From Rhodeus uyekii (taxonomy: Eukaryota; Chordata; Actinopteri; Cypriniformes; Acheilognathidae), in assembly GCA_037043235.1 (NCBI GenBank), contig JAWRVZ010000179.1:909001-973000 (forward strand): a stretch of DNA of 64,000 nt. The letters are read 5' to 3'. A program made the position numbers and the translations under genes. Every line of letters starts with the position of its first letter. Position 1 is the stretch's first letter. This document shows, piece after piece, positions 44,183 to 54,626 of this stretch. Under the pieces are notes generated by a model, which was given only the letters and a program-made list of their open reading frames with translations, did not search any database and was not told the origin of the DNA.

Positions 44183-45326
44183 AGGTCTAAAGCATTTTAG
44201 CAGGTTGCAAGATAAAATTTCAAAAAAATGAAGGGGTCTGAATCCACTTTAAATTTTAATATTATCATTGTTAATCCATTTTTTCATGGTCCTTACACAA
44301 AGCCATGATCTGACTTCAGAATACTTGGAATATTGGAGGAGTCTTATGCAACACTTACTTCTTCAATGGTACTTTTCCCTGGAGAAAAAGACATGTGCTT
44401 AATTCTATTGAATGAGAAATTATTTTTCTTTTACAAGGGTTGTGCACTTTGTGAATCTTGAAATGTAGTTATTATAATATAATTCACTATAATTGCATTG
44501 CAAACAATGCATATAATTGCATATTCCACAGAAGAAAGCAAGTCAGACAGGTTTGGTACTTTAACAGAGTGAATTAAAAAAATTTTTTAGGTGAACTATT
44601 CCTTTAAACGTGCTTGCATTCACCCAAAGAAAAAAAGGTAAAGGCAGATAATATATAGAGCTCTTTTCATTGGAACTCCAACTAACTCTCAGCTGCTCTG
44701 AATTAATTCATCATGCAGCAGCTCCTGATATAAATGCAATTTGTTTTGCTGGGGTAATGTTCCTTACGGCAAATTTATCATGCCAGACTCCAGGACAGTT
44801 TGTTCAGCTCTTCCGAGAACTCCATATTTCATCTGCATGCCCATTTTAGATGCTAGGATAATCGTTAAGAGAAATATTTTTTAATATATGTTATCATTAA
44901 TTTAGTTAATATAAATCCCTTCATCACTGACTGATAGGAAAATTCAGATATCGATCGACCTACATGACATTATCTTATCTCAAAACATGACACCTCTACA
45001 TGACCTCATCATTTGAATTCAATTACAAATGAGTACAAGCATGTGTAATGAGTACGATTTGATTATCATACATCACACATCACTAGCATCTGAGCATGTT
45101 AAACAAATTCTTCCTATTAGCACCTGAACTTGCGTGAGAATGCCTTGGGTCTGATAAGTGCTGTTGATCCCGTCATTTAAATGTGCAGTAATTTATGTTC
45201 CATCATTAAAATGCTTTACTTATGAAGAATATGTTTAAAACGATGCATTCAAAATCAGTCCTATCAGTAGGTTAATGATTGTAAAAAAAAAAATTGTACA
45301 TGGAGCAGCTGCTTTATCTAGGCCCC
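44179..45326. other. Non-coding; partly repeat-poor
   Basis: A fragment of the TTAA-type cyprinid repeat end lies near 44585-44608 (GGTGAACTATTCCTTTAA). The stretch 44680-45200 is repeat-poor with many TAAT words and could hold regulatory sequence. Confidence 0.4.
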
Positions 45327-45344
45327 ATATTTATACTACTACTA

Positions 45345-48300
45345 CTACTATGCTGACGGTCGCGAAGCGACAATGTCTGTTTCCATTTTCTCTATGTTAC
45401 CGCAGTTCTCCATTCACTTCTCTGTTGAGACAGCTTAGCCCAGGATTCCAGATTGATATTTCTCTGCTTCAGGTTTCTCTTGATGGTATCCTTATATCGC
45501 AGTCGAGGTCTACCTCTCTTCCTTTGCCCAACAGGCAGCTGTGAGAACAAGATCTGTTTTGGAAGTCTATCTTGTGGCATCCTCATAAGGTGTCCAGTCC
45601 ACCGAAGATTCTTTCTGATCAGGAGGTCTTCCATGGATGGTAGTCCTGTTCTCTCTAAAATTTCCTTATTGGTCATCTTGTCCTTCCATGTTATCTTCAA
45701 GATGGACCGAAGATGCCGCATCATGAAGGCATGAAGCTTCTTCACATGTGGCTGTAAACTGTCCAGGATTCGGCTCCATACAAAAGAGTAGATATAATTA
45801 TTGATCTGTAGATCTTGCCTTTCACCTTTATGGACACATGGTGATTGTTCCAGAGTCTCTGGTGCAGCCTGCCAAAGGATGCACTAGCCTTGGCCATTCT
45901 TCTCTGTATCTCAGAGTCAATTTGTCCGTCTTTTGCAACTGTGCTACCAAGGTAAGTGAATTCTGGGACAGAGTTAAGTTTGTTTCCATCTACCATAATA
46001 TCCACCTCCTGGGTTCTTGAAGAGTTTGGTTGGTACAGCACTTCTGTTTTCTTGATGTTAATCTTTAGGCCGAACTTCTTTGATGCATCAGAAAAGGCAT
46101 TTAAGATTCGCTGAATTTCTTGTGGAGAGTGGGCAAGTAATGCACTGTCATCCGCAAACAAAAGATCCCTAATCAGTACGAGGGTACTCTTGGTCCTTGC
46201 TTTGAAATGTGTGGTATTGAAGAGGTCAGCATCTTGTCTTGACTGAATATAGACACCATCTTTCATGCCCTGAAAAGCACCTTCCAGTATTGCTGATAGA
46301 TATATGGAAAAGAGTGTTGGTGCCAACACACAACCTTGTTTGACACCATTGGTAACGTCAAAAGACTCTGAGGTTTCTCCTTCAACAGTGACATTTGCCT
46401 TCATCCCTGTGTGAAGGGATTCAATCATGGATGTAAACTTCTCAGGGCATCCATACTTCCTCAGTAGCTTCCATAGTCCTGTCCTTCCCACTGTATCAAA
46501 GGCCTTTGTAAAGTCAACAAATACCATGTACAGTGGCTGGTCCTGTTCTATACACTTTTCTTGTATCTGTCTGAGGCTGAAGATCATGTCTATGGTACTC
46601 CTATTGGGTCGGAATCCACACTGTGACTCAGGAACTACTTCTGGGGTGATGTACTGGGAAATCCTGTCTAAGAGGATCCTGGCAAGGACCTTGCCTGCAG
46701 CAGACAGGAGAGAGATTCCTCTGTGGTTCCCACAATCTGTTCTGTCTCCCTTCTTGTAGATGGTTACAATGGTGGCATCCTTCCATGCTTGCGGGACTGA
46801 GCCTTTTTCCCAAGCCTTGCATATCAATTTGTGCAGCTTAACAAGTAGATTGGTACCTCCGTGTTTCCATACGTCCGCAGGAATTCCATCTCCACCAGGG
46901 GCTCTGCCATCATTCAGGCCTGCAACCGCTTCCGATATCTCATCCATGGATGGAGTCTCATCAAGGTAAGTTTTAATGGTACGCTGCTGTATGTTATCAA
47001 GGGCTTCAGGTTCAAACTCGCCTGGAACGTTTAGAAGCTTCTGGAAGTGCTCACTCCATCTTGCTAGAACTCTCTTATTATCAGTGAAAATCTCATGCCC
47101 GTCTGCTGACTTCAGCTGTACAGGACCTTTTTTCCGGGGGCCCCAGACTTCCTTGAGTCCACTGTAGAAGCCCTTCATGTCATTTCTGTCCGCAGCTCTC
47201 TGTAGCTCATTTGCTTTTCTGTCCCACCAGGCCGTCTTAAGAGAACGGGTGTGCTGTTGGAGTTGTCTGCAGGTATACTTGTACGCTGCAGTAGTTGATC
47301 TGGTACTCCTGGTCTGCAGCACTTTCTGATGGGCTTGGTCTCTATCATTCAACAGTTGTAGTAGTTTCTGGTCTTCGGGATCAAACCAGTCTTGATGTCT
47401 TCTGTTGAGCTTGCCAAGAGACGTTTTTGTTGTGTTGTATACCACTTGTTGTAGGGCTGTCCATTCCTGGTCCACTGAAGATCCTTCATCTACATCAAGT
47501 CTGTCGATGGCATCATTCATATCTCTCGCTAGGCTCTCTCTATAATCAATGGCTTTAAGTTTCGCTATGTTAAGCTTGGATGGTTTCTTAGGGCCTTGCT
47601 TATTGTACTTCTGTCGGAGGCGAAATGCCACTTTTGATCTCAGCATCTGATGATCAGTCCAGCAATTTGCTCCACGCATGACTCGGGTACTGCAGAAGTC
47701 CATCTTATCCCTGCATCTTGTTATTATGAAGTCTATCATGTGCCAATGTTTGGAGCGAGGGTGCATCCATGTGGTCTTCCTTTCGTCCCTCTGCTTGAAC
47801 ATGGTGTTTGTCACTGTCAGTTCAAATTCGGAGCACAGGGAAAGTAGGAGCTCTCCATTTGAATTGCACTTCCCAATTCCATGTTTTCCTAGGACCAATG
47901 GCCATTTGTTGTAGTCACTACCCAATCTAGCGTTGAAATCTCCTATCAGTATAAGCTTGTCAGTGTGAGGAACTTGTCTGAGAGTATATGCTAACTAGTT
48001 GTAGAAGGCTTCCTTCTTTTCGTCCGTATTTGTCAATGTCGGGGCGTATACACTAATGAATGTGGCATAGTTATCCTTTGCCAATGGAATCCGCATTGTC
48101 ATGATCCTGTCGCTGATTGGTAGTGGCGTCTCAGTCAGCCTAGATATGATGTCTTTTCTGATGGCGAAGCCCACTCCAGCCTCTCTTTTCTCTCCATCAG
48201 GTTTACCACTCCAGAAGAAGGTGTAATCCAAGTCGCTGAGACTGCCAGACTCAGGGAATCTTGTTTCACACAAAGCAGCGATGTCAATCCTGTACTTTGC

Positions 48301-48850
48301 GAGTTCCATTGCCACAAGTGCAGTTCGTCTTTCTGGTCTATTGGCTTCATCGCGGTCGAGAAGTGTCCTGACATTCCATTGAGCAACTGTCAAGTTTTTA
48401 GATAGTCTTCTTCCTAGTCTACTTTTCACTGTCGATGGAAGACGGTGTCGAACAGTGCGGTCCTTGGTAACCCGGGAGACGGACGATCCGGTATGAAGTT
48501 TATTGCGGTTGTTCATGTCATGAAAACTGCTTGCAAGAAGTGTTAAAGTGTTATTAGCTTTTGCAAGTTACTAGCAACACTCTCTGGGGGAGTTAATAGT
48601 GGACCTACGCCGGCAAGAACATGTCAGGACAGGCGCAGACTATTAGTCCCTGCAGCGGATGGCCGGGAGATTACGGGAATTCCGTTCATCAACCGCCCTC
48701 AAAGCCTCCACATTTGCATGTTTTCTGTCGGGGTAGTCTCCCTTAGCCTTTGGTTCTAACAAGGACCTATTCCACAAGGCAGCGGAAGACTATGCAGGGC
48801 AGGGGTGTCTATGTCCCTGAGGTATATATTTGTATACCCGCATACCCCGC
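45345..48850 (-). mobile_element. RTE-like LINE, nearly full length, with 18-bp duplication
   Basis: An 18-bp duplication, ATATTTATACTACTACTA, lies at 45327-45344 and 48851-48868. In LINE orientation the 3' end is a (TAG)n-like tail merging with the duplication, typical of RTE-like elements that end in simple repeats rather than poly(A). The 5'UTR is about 330 bp and there is one long coding frame without ORF1. Length, single ORF and motifs fit the RTE superfamily; the precise clade is not certain. Confidence 0.78.
45392..48516 (-). pseudogene. RTE-like endonuclease-reverse transcriptase, two disabling lesions
   Basis: The N-terminal frame (48516-47995) holds the APE endonuclease start: AQWNVRTLL, ALCETR, GVGFAIRKDI and FISVYAPT. 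A TAG at 47995-47997 interrupts it in frame; the same frame continues with IGDFNARLG, then SKHWHMIDFIITR and the WTDHQM histidine motif. Reverse transcriptase follows: GDGIPADVWK, TIYKKGDRTDC, CGFRPNRSTID, motif A MVFVDFTKAFD, motif B NGVKQGCVLAP and motif C LLFADD. Near 45745-45750 a one-base loss ends this frame at SHM-stop. The next frame (45745-45392) supplies the C-terminal RKNLRWTGHLMRMP region. Two changes are the only breaks I see, so inactivation was recent. Its endonuclease is of the type behind 'craniofacial development protein 2-like' annotations. Confidence 0.85.
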
Positions 48851-48868
48851 ATATTTATACTACTACTA

Positions 48869-50415
48869 TATTTATCTCAATAACGTCCCTGTTATTATTT
48901 CCTTGTGGAATAAATGAATCATATGTGACTGTGAATAGTATATTTTTGCATCAGCTTCAGTTAATTTAACTTTTGTGTGATGGTGCCTCTGTCCGAGTGT
49001 ATTGTACATATACAAGACCACTGCCATGTTATCCAGCAGAACAAATGAAAACTAATGAATGCATCTTAAAGCAGCCAGAATACCAGAATAGCAGAAATTC
49101 ATTTTTGGTGGTTGCCAAAATACTTTCAATTCAGCTAAAAACCTACACATACAGTACCAATTTGCAAAAAAAAAAAAACCAAATACTTCTCTGACTAGGT
49201 TAATGTTTTAAAATGCTCCCTTGAGTGTTTGTGTAAGCACTCTGTGTAAAGCATGAAAGATTACTATTTACAATGGGCTTATGCAGCATTGAGCTTTGTA
49301 TCCAATCACATTCATATCTGTTGAGCAGGTGAACACAATGGCCAATCAGATTTAAGATCTGCTCAAAAAGGCAGTCTCTGTTCAGCGTGAGTTCTGCATG
49401 CTAGCAAATGCTGCCTTTATAACTAACAAAGTAAAAACACCAAATCAATGAGAGACTGATTGTATGGCATAGACGGCTTCACTGATTATAATGGCATGCA
49501 AGCTTTGTGAACCTTTGGTTAAACTCAAGTGATTGAGAGCTTTAGTGGTATATAAATAAGCAGCAATCTTTTCTCATTTTCTGAATATTTTTCATGCTGC
49601 TAAATAGACATTGTAAAGTTTCTCAACTGATAGTGTTTATAAATGCACCATTGAATCCAATTAACAATGATAAACATAATAGACAAAACAAAACATCTGA
49701 TATTGCATGTTCGATGATCTGTGCATTAAGTTTTTGAGTGTAAACATAATAGACCTGCCATCATGTAATGTTTTACTTTGTTGTTTGTTTTGGTATATTT
49801 TTGGTCACTCAGTAACTTTTTACAGACTTAAATAGAATAGTTCCAAGCACTTTTTTGTTTATCTGTCCTGACAGTAATTATTAAATAAAATAAGGCTCAC
49901 AGTTCACATGGTTGCGGTAGAGTGTACTGTATGAGTTGACGACAGTGTTCAACCTCCACCACCAAGACCGTTTTTTGACCCATGAAAAACCCTGAGGTCG
50001 TGTTGATTTCAGGCTAAATTTCTGATTTCACAGTTTACAGACAGTTTTTGTTGTTGTACTAATGGGAACCCTTGACGTGAACATTAATAGATGCTTATTT
50101 TTTTTACTTAATTTCCTCACAATTCCTACTGTTGGCAGGGCCTGTTTTCCATTACCCAGAAAGTTTGTTTGTGTTGTAGGAATGCCTTAAACTTATGTTT
50201 CCAATTAGTAATTTACTAAAAAATAAAAAGCTTTTAGAGTGTTTTTTCTTAGATTATTTTGTACTGCTGTTATCAAATAAGCCTTTTAGTTGACTTGTAT
50301 TTTGGTCTGTAAAGTGCAACTACATATATTAAAGCAAGCAGAAAGCTGTTTGATAGTGTCATGATTGTGTGGGAGAGGCTGAAGGCATTACATACCCGGG
50401 CCATCGGGGGATTTA
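48869..50415. other. Non-coding, no recognised feature
   Basis: AT-rich, with no supported gene or repeat end. Confidence 0.45.
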
Positions 50416-50800
50416 CCGTATGTTTGGCCATATAAGACGCTCCGGAACATAATACGCACCTAATTTTAAAGGAGGAAAAGCTAGAAAAAAAAAGATTCTG
50501 AACCAAATACTGTATAAAAATGTTTTATATCAACTGTATAAAGTTAACAGCAGTTTAAGAACAATTTTATGCCAACCATGTAACGTATTAAGAACTATCT
50601 TTACTCCATTAACAGTCAGTAAACCGTGAAAGTAACACAAATAAGGCTGTAATGTTTTTATTACAAACTCAATAATTCCTCTTCTTCGCTGCTATCAGAA
50701 ATGAGGAAGGACACACAGTCATTGTCATCACTTTCTTCCTCACTGATGTCAAATAAGATGTTGTCTTCTGTTCTATCCAAGGCATTACTAAAAGTCGTAT
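50416..50800 (-). mobile_element. pogo/Tigger-like transposon 3' remnant
   Basis: TA (50414-50415) then CCGTATGTTTGGCCATATAA and CGCTCCGGAACATAATACGC matches the very common ACCGTATTTTTCG...TATAAGACGCACC terminus type. The terminus is followed, reading inward, by a 3'UTR and a transposase C-terminal coding remnant on the minus strand. The other end of the element is absent. Confidence 0.6.
50661..50800 (-). pseudogene. pogo-like transposase C-terminal acidic tail
   Basis: The minus-strand frame reads SNALDRTEDNILFD, then ISEEESDDND and SDSSEEEELLSL, with a TAA stop at 50661-50663. NALDGTED followed by a serine/acidic tail is the usual C-terminus of pogo/jerky-type transposases in vertebrate repeats (family knowledge). 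Everything upstream, including the DDE domain and CENP-B-like DNA-binding region, is missing. Confidence 0.6.
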
Positions 50801-50955
50801 TGTTTACTTCATTGTGTTTAAACCTTGTGTATGGTGTGTCTAATAGTGTGTTGCTTATGTCTTATGGTTGCTAAGTGCATTATTATTTACCGTTCCTTTT
50901 CTCTTTGGTTATTCACTTTGTGTGTAAAGTGGGAAGTGGGGAATAGGTGACTGTG

Positions 50956-51610
50956 GCGAGGGGGGCGTGGTTCAGCGAGGTCTGCAGCGGGAGAGAGAGT
51001 CGGGAGACGAGCCACAGGTGGTTCTTAATTTGCACTTAATCTACTTACACACCGGAAGAGACCGGATATAAACAGCCGGGAAGTGAGAGATGGGGAGAGA
51101 GAACCGGGCGAGACGCGAGTCACCACAGAAGAAGAGAACGCGAGACAAGTGCGACAGAGAAGTGAAACTAAACCAAGAAAAAGAGGCGTGACTCACAGAG
51201 AGTGAAGCGTGAGTGCCGAACGCGCATGTTTTGGTGGTTGTTTTGTTTTTGTTCAAATCTGAGGAAGTCTGCCTCTTTCTTTCTCGATCTTTCTTCCGGG
51301 TTTCGGCAGCAGTGTGGTAATGTTCTTTAGTCACAGGGAAAGGAGGAGGCAGGGTCAGCGTGCTGAGAATCACGGGCTCTTTTATTTCCTCAGACTTGAA
51401 CAAAAACAAAACAACCAAAACATGCGCGTTTGGCGCTCACGCTTCACTCTCTGTGAGTCATGCCTCTCTCTCTAGGTTTTTTTCACACTTAGTTTCGTTT
51501 CACTTCTCTCAGTTGCACTCGTGAGCCTCGCGTTCTCTGCTTCCGTGATGACCGCTCGTCTCCCGACTCTCTCTCCCACTGCAGACCTCGCTGAACCACG
51601 CCCCCCTCGC
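50956..51610. repeat. Long inverted repeat of LTR-like arms
   Basis: The left arm (50956-51265) starts GCGAGGGGGGCGTGGTTCAG. The right arm (51387-51610) ends with its reverse complement, CTGAACCACGCCCCCCTCGC. Matches continue through GCAGCGGGAGAGAGAGTCGG, ACTCACAGAGAGTGAAGCGTG and GCGCATGTTTTGGTTG-like words to TTTTGTTTTTGTTCAA. The left arm has about 85-105 bp more (about 51013-51118), including CGGATATAAACAGCC. A 121-bp spacer separates the arms. The arms look like LTR sequence in head-to-head arrangement; a transcript would form a long hairpin. Confidence 0.75.
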
Positions 51611-51643
51611 GGAAAGTGCGTTTTATGCGGCGAAAAATACAGT

Positions 51644-52130
51644 ACGTTTCTAGCAAATGGACTGATCGTTAACACCTTGAAAAAAAAAATCACAATTAAT
51701 TTGTGGGTAAAAATTTAAGACGAAAATGTTATAGCGAACACATGCTTCTTGATGGTTTTGTAATGAACACAGTAATAGTTAGGACCGATGATGAGTAGCA
51801 ATTGTGCTTCATGACTGTATTTCCAAACATTTTATGATATACTATGTACATTAAGGAAAATATTTCCTTTTTACTCTATGTTCTGCAGTTCTCTGATAAA
51901 AGGGTATTTCATGCTATTTTCTGTCTATCACATGTAGTCGCGCCATCTCCTCCTGTACTCCCGTTGTGGACAATGTGACTGAAAGGCAGCGTTTTTTACA
52001 TACATTTTGAAGTACGTATGGATGTATATAGCCTAAAACAATCTACACAAATAACTCTGTTGGGTTTAATCTTCATGATAACGTGGGTATAACGTATGAA
52101 ATGGAGTGAAAATTTGTGCGTACATACACT
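51644..52130 (-). mobile_element. Harbinger-like element fragment, copy 2
   Basis: Reverse complement of about 21415-21890 in the element at 21173-22211. Matching landmarks are GTTTCTAGCAAATGGACTGA, TTTGTGGGTAAAAATTTAAG, CATTAAGGAAAATATTTCC and GTATGAAATGGAGTGAAAAT. Both terminal repeats are missing except for a GTGCGTAC word near 52122. Confidence 0.7.
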
Positions 52131-52184
52131 CTATATGTTTGCTAACAACAAAAGGCATATGTGCACCAACTAACAAGTTTTTTT

Positions 52185-52754
52185 TTTGCAGAGGTTGTGA
52201 TGTTTAGATTTTTTTAATGTTGGTCCTTGATATAATCCATGATGCCATGTGTCTAAACATGATGTAAAGGACCCCCCTGCAAAAAAATAGGCCCACTACA
52301 TTAAAGATCCAGAAGTATATTTAACCGTGGGTATGGGCTGTTTTTTATACCTGTTTGCACCAAACCCATCTGGAGGGTTTGCAACCAATAAGCTCTTTTT
52401 TTTCCTTTCATCTGACTATAGAATCCAGTCTGAAAACTGAAAATCCTGGAGTTTTATTTTGGATGAGTGAGAAGGATTTTTCTTGAAACCCTTCCAAACA
52501 ACATGTGGGGATGTAGGGGTTGTTTTCTGACCCCAAGACTCAACTAATCTCTGCAATTCTCCATCTGTGATCACTGGAGAGTCTTTGGTCACAAAAAATA
52601 TTTCTCCATACAGACAAGTCCTCTTCCAGGCAGATTCTTAACATCTTTAGTTGATTGGAATTTCTTAATTATTCAGTGCTTTAGCCATTTTCTTACAGCC
52701 ACTTTCTATTTTGTGAAGCTGCACATCAGAACTACTTTCTTCAGTTTTACTCAT
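52185..52754 (-). pseudogene. Tc1-like transposase pseudogene
   Basis: It starts MSKTEESSSDVQ at 52754, then breaks after MAKALNN. It resumes with KFQSTKDVKNLPGRG, a second helix-turn-helix linker region. Frames then cover DSPVIT...WGQK-like and HMLFGRVSRK residues, a DWIL-stop-SDE segment where the DDE motif tryptophan codon has become TAG, and a GSLMLWGYF region. Order and residues match fish Tc1/mariner transposases. Deletions, stops and frameshifts make it dead. Terminal inverted repeats were not located. Confidence 0.75.
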
Positions 52755-52832
52755 AGTGATGGATGATTAAGGTAATTTGGTTTCCTCACAGTTATACACC
52801 TGTGAAACAAGTCGTCATAGCTGGACTATTTT

Positions 52833-53550
52833 CCCACATATAATCCTCAAACGCAGATAATCCGCACACTCATCTATCCCGTGGGTTTTGGGGGTTTAGT
52901 GGTGGTTCTAGTGGTGGTTTGAGGAGATTCCCCCTTCCATGTAAAGCGACTTTGAGAGACTTTGATAAAGCGCTATATAAAATGTAATGAATTATTATTA
53001 TTATTATTTTTTATTTATTTATTTTTTGTGTAAAAAATAGTTGGTATAATCCGCACCCTCAGATATCCCGCACCCATGATGAATTTGTGACGTTCACGAT
53101 TATCCATAACTTTTCAGGCTCGGTACACAGTGCTTGTGCGCAAAATTCAAACAATAAGAAAACAAACACAAGTCAAAATCAGAAGAAAAAGAAAGAGCAG
53201 CCTCTCCCCCTGGAAGCGTGTTGATCGGATGAGAAGCACGCTATCATGGCAGCACAGCCAATCACGTCTTATTGCATGATTGACAGGTCAGAAAGCCTAT
53301 CAGAGCCAGCTGTAAGACTGACAGGACAGAGGCTAGACAACCCGTGCAAGAAAGAAAAACAGAAAGAAAATTCCGCAATCAATTTTTTTATATTGAAATA
53401 ATATTACGTGTAAAAAATTGGTGATATAGCCCGCACCCTTATATATCACGCATCAACCCCCCCCCCTCCCTCCCCTCCCCTCCCTCCCCTGTGGGGTTTG
53501 TAAAATCTGGTATAACCCACGGGATATATGCGGGAAAATACGTTACGAAT
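52833..53550 (-). repeat. Dispersed repeat X, copy 2, with inserted repeat tail
   Basis: Inverse of 16757-17235, and longer. Its two ends carry related words (CCCACATATAATCC on the left, GGGATATATGCGGG on the right), suggesting terminal inverted repeats of a DNA element. A C/T-rich stretch (about 53458-53492) lies near the right end. A foreign 3'-tail fragment sits at 52905-53010. Confidence 0.6.
52905..53010 (+). repeat. L2-related SINE/LINE 3' tail
   Basis: CATGTAAAGCGACTTTGAGAG, then AAAGCGCTATATAAAATG and (TTA)n at about 52985-53005. This is the typical 3' end of L2-mobilised fish retroposons. Confidence 0.6.
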
Positions 53551-54035
53551 ACGAATACAATACGAATAAACCTAGTCACCCTGGTGTGCTAAAAAATGTA
53601 AGTATTAATGGGAATAAACTTCAGAGATATTATATAGGGGTGTTGATAATTGTGGCGAACTTAAAAAACATATTTGACTTCCCCCACACTTTCAATTCTT
53701 TTACTTCAATGAAAGGTTAGATTTGTGCACATTTTTTTAATAAAAGATCAAAAGTATAAACAAAACAGATTTACATTTCCAGTTGTCTTTGATCATATTT
53801 ACCAGGGTTGCCAATAATTCTGACCACAACTGTAAGTCCCTTTGATGTTCAAGTCAAATTAGTTTGTGCCCTTTTCTAAATGCGATTTACTCTGTGGCTT
53901 CTGCCCATTTTAAATGCATATATTATCTTACTTGTAGCACACATATTCAACTAATACACAATCTGCCTGGACTGTGACTCTCCCCGTATAGAGGATTTGC
54001 CTGGCACAAACTCTGCATGTTTCTCACTGGAACAA
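53551..54035. other. Non-coding, no recognised feature
   Basis: No repeat terminus or open frame supported. Confidence 0.45.
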
Positions 54036-54170
54036 GTCAAGTCACCTTTATTTATATATCGCTTTTTATAATACAGATTGTTTCAAAGCAGCTTTACAGT
54101 GGTCACATGAAAACAAAAACAGTTTGTTTTGCCTGAACAGCAGCTCTAAAAGAGCAGGCGAATCAATAAA
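54036..54170 (-). repeat. Cyprinid retroposon 3' end
   Basis: In reverse it reads AAGCTGCTTTGAAACAATC, then AAAAAGCGATATATAAATAA and ends GTGACTTGACTTG. I recognise this as an abundant cyprinid repeat with an L2-like GCGCTATATAAATAAA end. Confidence 0.55.
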
Positions 54171-54339
54171 ATTGAAGAATATTAAGTGTTATGTGTCCCC
54201 AACAACATACCTGTACCTATATTTTTTTTTTTTATCTCAAAACCCACAATTCATACAAATCAATTTATTAGTATGCTTAAATGAACACTAGAGGCAGAAG
54301 AAGAACAACAAAGTTTTTTTTCTCACAAAATGTCGCAGG

Positions 54340-54626
54340 TTACTATTGTAATCATAGTTCCCTGAGAACAGGGAACAAGACGCTGCATCCCCTAGGGGTT
54401 ACTTTTGGGAATACCTTCAGTATGAAGGGTGTCTGAAGCAATAATCTAATCACAGCAATGAACTTGACATTGGCAGGTAGCCGCATATGACGCCCCCACA
54501 GGTGCGACTGCAGGTATAAAGAGACACCCAAACAGTAAATCATCCACTTTTTATCTGAAGGAGACAACTGCAGGAAGGCTCGAAGCATGGCAAAAGGATG
54601 CAGCATCCCGTTCCCTGTTCTCAGAG
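54340..54626 (+). mobile_element. Inverted-repeat element with promoter-like core (DIRS-like end, copy 2)
   Basis: The left end GTTCCCTGAGAACAGGGAAC, followed by AAGACGCTGCATCC, is mirrored by GGATGCAGCATCCCGTTCCC, then TGTTCTCAGAG (54595-54625). The core matches 1348-1500, including ATGAACTTGACATTGGC. The CRE-like site has decayed to TGACGCCC (54488-54495), but TATAAA remains (54515-54520). It could be a stand-alone hairpin element, or the inverted 3' terminal repeat of a minus-strand DIRS-like element whose gag-like remnant lies at 56901-57520. Confidence 0.55.

Noticed and set aside
46427..47914. Plus-strand frames across the RTE-like LINE
   Set aside because: Antisense shadows of the reverse transcriptase.
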